DNA from: a virus
Length of the DNA stretch: 29,349 nt
Virus record (IMG/VR): IMGVR_UViG_3300014720_000126
Location: 1-29,349 of that record
Reading direction: 5' to 3' (one strand)
Made by a program: the position numbers and the translations under genes
Shown: in pieces, positions 28,206 to 29,349 of the stretch
Position numbering within the stretch: the first letter of the stretch is position 1
Layout: each line of letters opens with the position of its first letter
The notes under the pieces: generated by a model
Told to the model about the DNA's origin: nothing
The model's database searches: none
What the model saw: the letters and a program-made list of their open reading frames with translations, nothing else

Positions 28206-28433
28206 ATGCCTTCCCCCGCTGGCCGAGGCCGTTCCATCGCGCTCCGGCGCGAGGCGCGCGACTGGTCGCAAGAAGACCTGGCGCGCGTCTGCTCCTGCTC
28301 GGTGCGGACGATCCAGCGCATCGAGAGTGACTACGGCGAGTCGATCTCGAATCGGATCGCCGACGCGCTGCACCGCCACCTCGGCGTGCCGCTGCGCGAG
28401 CTCGTGTCGGCGCGGAAGGAGCCTGCCGCGTGA
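28206..28433 (+). CDS. Small XRE-type HTH (Cro-like) regulator
   Basis: A 75-residue protein with an HTH over about residues 9-65: IALRREARDWSQEDLARVC, SCSVRTIQRIESDYGESIS and NRIADALHRHLGVPLREL. It is little more than the DNA-binding domain, like Cro or small phage antirepressor-type regulators. GGAGGG lies about 10 bases before the ATG at 28206. It sits in the middle of the rightward operon rather than next to the switch, so it may regulate later genes. Confidence 0.75.
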   Translation: MPSPAGRGRSIALRREARDWSQEDLARVCSCSVRTIQRIESDYGESISNRIADALHRHLGVPLRELVSARKEPAA

Positions 28434-28924
28434 TCTCCTTCACGGTGCTGGGCAAGCCCGCGACGGCTGGGAACAAGCGGGCGCTCCCGTTCCGTCGCAG
28501 CGACGGGAAGCTCGGGGTGCGCGTGATCGAGGGGCGCGACAAGAAGGCGAACGAGCACTCGAAGACCTGGCGCTCGGATGTCCGTGACGCCGCGCTGTCG
28601 GCGCATCCTGGCGTGCCGCCGCTGGCCGGACCGCTGCGGCTCGAGCTGACGTTCACGATGCCGCGCCCGTCCGGTCACCTGCGGGCGAGCGGCGAGCTGT
28701 CCAAGGCTGGCCAGGCGATGCCGTACCCCACGACTCGGCCCGACACGACGAAGCTGCTGCGCGCGTTCGAGGACGCTCTGACCGGGATCACCTGGGAGGA
28801 TGACTCGCAGATCGTCGAGCACGTCGTGCGCAAGGTCTACGGCGCGCGCTTCGAGACGAGCTGCAAGATTTCGCTCCTTTCCGTGTATGCCCGTTCGGGC
28901 GTTGTGGTACAGGAGCGCGCATGA
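28430..28924 (+). CDS. RusA-like Holliday junction resolvase
   Basis: A 164-residue protein from a GTG at 28430 (GTGA overlap). The first strand has the FTVLGKPATAGNKRALPF opening, with a Lys/Gly-rich loop. The later RPDTTKLLRAFEDALTGITW and EDDSQIVE segments match the RusA active-site order: Asp105, Lys108, Asp115 and the Asp124-Asp125 pair. RusA enzymes resolve branched DNA before packaging. At 164 residues it is slightly longer than RusA (about 120) because of an insertion around residues 55-95. Confidence 0.8.
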   Translation: MISFTVLGKPATAGNKRALPFRRSDGKLGVRVIEGRDKKANEHSKTWRSDVRDAALSAHPGVPPLAGPLRLELTFTMPRPSGHLRASGELSKAGQAMPYPTTRPDTTKLLRAFEDALTGITWEDDSQIVEHVVRKVYGARFETSCKISLLSVYARSGVVVQERA

Positions 28925-29148
28925 GTACCTATCACGCTGAACGGCTGGACCTGCTCGCCTCGCGCGAGTTCGGTGACATCGAGGAGGCGCTGAGCTGGTG
29001 CGGTCTTTCCCTGTCGTGGTCGCACCTGCAACCGCGCCCGGGCCGGACGATGCTGACCGGGTGCGAATCCGGCGAGGTGCGGGCCGTCGTGACAGGCCCG
29101 TTGCTGGCGGTTCTGCCCGAGAGCGTGAAGGTTGAGGTGATCCGGTGA
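28921..29148 (+). CDS. Small phage protein, unknown
   Basis: A 75-residue protein from the ATG at 28921, overlapping the RusA stop as ATGA. It begins MSTYHAERLDLLASREFGDI and has one helix followed by a probable beta hairpin (VRAVVTGPLLAVLPESVKVE). No known family. Coupled at both ends. Confidence 0.45.
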   Translation: MSTYHAERLDLLASREFGDIEEALSWCGLSLSWSHLQPRPGRTMLTGCESGEVRAVVTGPLLAVLPESVKVEVIR

Positions 29149-29336
29149 GCAATCGAGACGAGAGGCGAGTGGACTACTTCGTGGCGAGCGTGTCCTTTGC
29201 GGCATTCTCCGCGTTCGCGCTGTGGCTTCTGGACGACCGCTTCGACCGCGCGGAGGAGCGGATCATGGCGCTGGAGAGCAAGCCGTGCCTTCTTTCCGGC
29301 GCGCACACGAGCTGCGCGAAGGAAGGTGCGCGATGA
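29145..29336 (+). CDS. Small membrane protein, unknown
   Basis: A 63-residue protein from a GTG at 29145 (GTGA overlap). A hydrophobic segment (VASVSFAAFSAFALWLLDD, about 13-31) follows a charged N-terminus and is followed by a charged helix (RFDRAEERIMALESK). This suggests one membrane span. Two Cys lie near the C-terminus. Function is not recognised. Confidence 0.45.
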   Translation: MSNRDERRVDYFVASVSFAAFSAFALWLLDDRFDRAEERIMALESKPCLLSGAHTSCAKEGAR

Positions 29337-29349
29337 GCCGCGACGCTGA
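29333..29349 (+). CDS. Start of next rightward gene (truncated at edge)
   Basis: An ATG at 29333 overlaps the previous stop as ATGA and reads MSRDA before the window ends. It follows the operon's overlap rule, so it is probably the next gene, but five codons do not allow identification. Confidence 0.3.

Noticed and set aside
1-29349. CRISPR arrays, insertion sequences or rRNA genes
   Set aside because: No regularly spaced repeat-spacer units, transposase-like proteins or rRNA sequence were seen on either strand.

Overview
This window is a large part of a temperate, tailed double-stranded DNA phage genome of the HK97 siphovirus-like kind, from a GC-rich host. The evidence is the ordered set of terminase, portal/MuF, prohead protease, HK97 capsid, connector, tail-tube and tape-measure genes, together with a tyrosine integrase, an XRE repressor and an attachment site. 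Host taxonomy cannot be fixed from the sequence. The attachment core is the 3' half of an initiator tRNA-Met gene with encoded CCA, and coding is strongly GC-rich.

The attachment core (22000-22049) lies in the middle of the window with phage genes on both sides and no 5' tRNA half. That is the arrangement of attP in an unintegrated (circular or virion) genome, not of an integrated prophage.

Minus-strand block, read right to left. From 21893 to 18748 is a tightly overlapping early-left operon of small, often Cys-rich proteins around a replication initiator-like gene (19990-20895). That gene contains iteron-like repeats and a polypyrimidine tract resembling a lambda-type internal origin. A hairpin with a T-rich tail at about 18645-18686 separates this operon from the packaging and structural genes. 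Those run: two tandem zinc-ribbon proteins, small and large terminase, a tandem-GroES fusion protein, small ORFs, a P-loop kinase, a ParB-like protein, a portal-MuF fusion, prohead protease, major capsid, two decoration-like proteins, connector and tail-completion proteins, two paralogous tail-tube-like proteins, two tail-assembly chaperones, a plus-strand moron gene, and the start of the tape measure, which runs off the left edge.

Lysogeny region: integrase (22218-23279) with a cluster of GTCCGGCA repeats across its 3' end and the adjoining attP; repressor (23433-23717); and CCCGA-type inverted repeats in front of the integrase and between the repressor and the rightward genes.

Plus-strand block from 23818 to the right edge: an early-right operon of a small conserved protein, a SNF2-like helicase fused to a beta-type DNA methyltransferase, a deoxyribosyltransferase-fold protein, a RecE-like PD-(D/E)xK exonuclease, its usual small partner, a Cro-like HTH, a RusA-like resolvase and small proteins. 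Most neighbouring starts and stops overlap as ATGA or GTGA, so I used those junctions to choose starts.

Most unusual items: the two-domain GroES-like protein beside the terminase, origin-like iterons inside the initiator gene, integrase arm-site-like repeats that also encode the integrase tail, and a 29-bp element repeated in front of the portal and protease genes and, diverged, the tape-measure gene.
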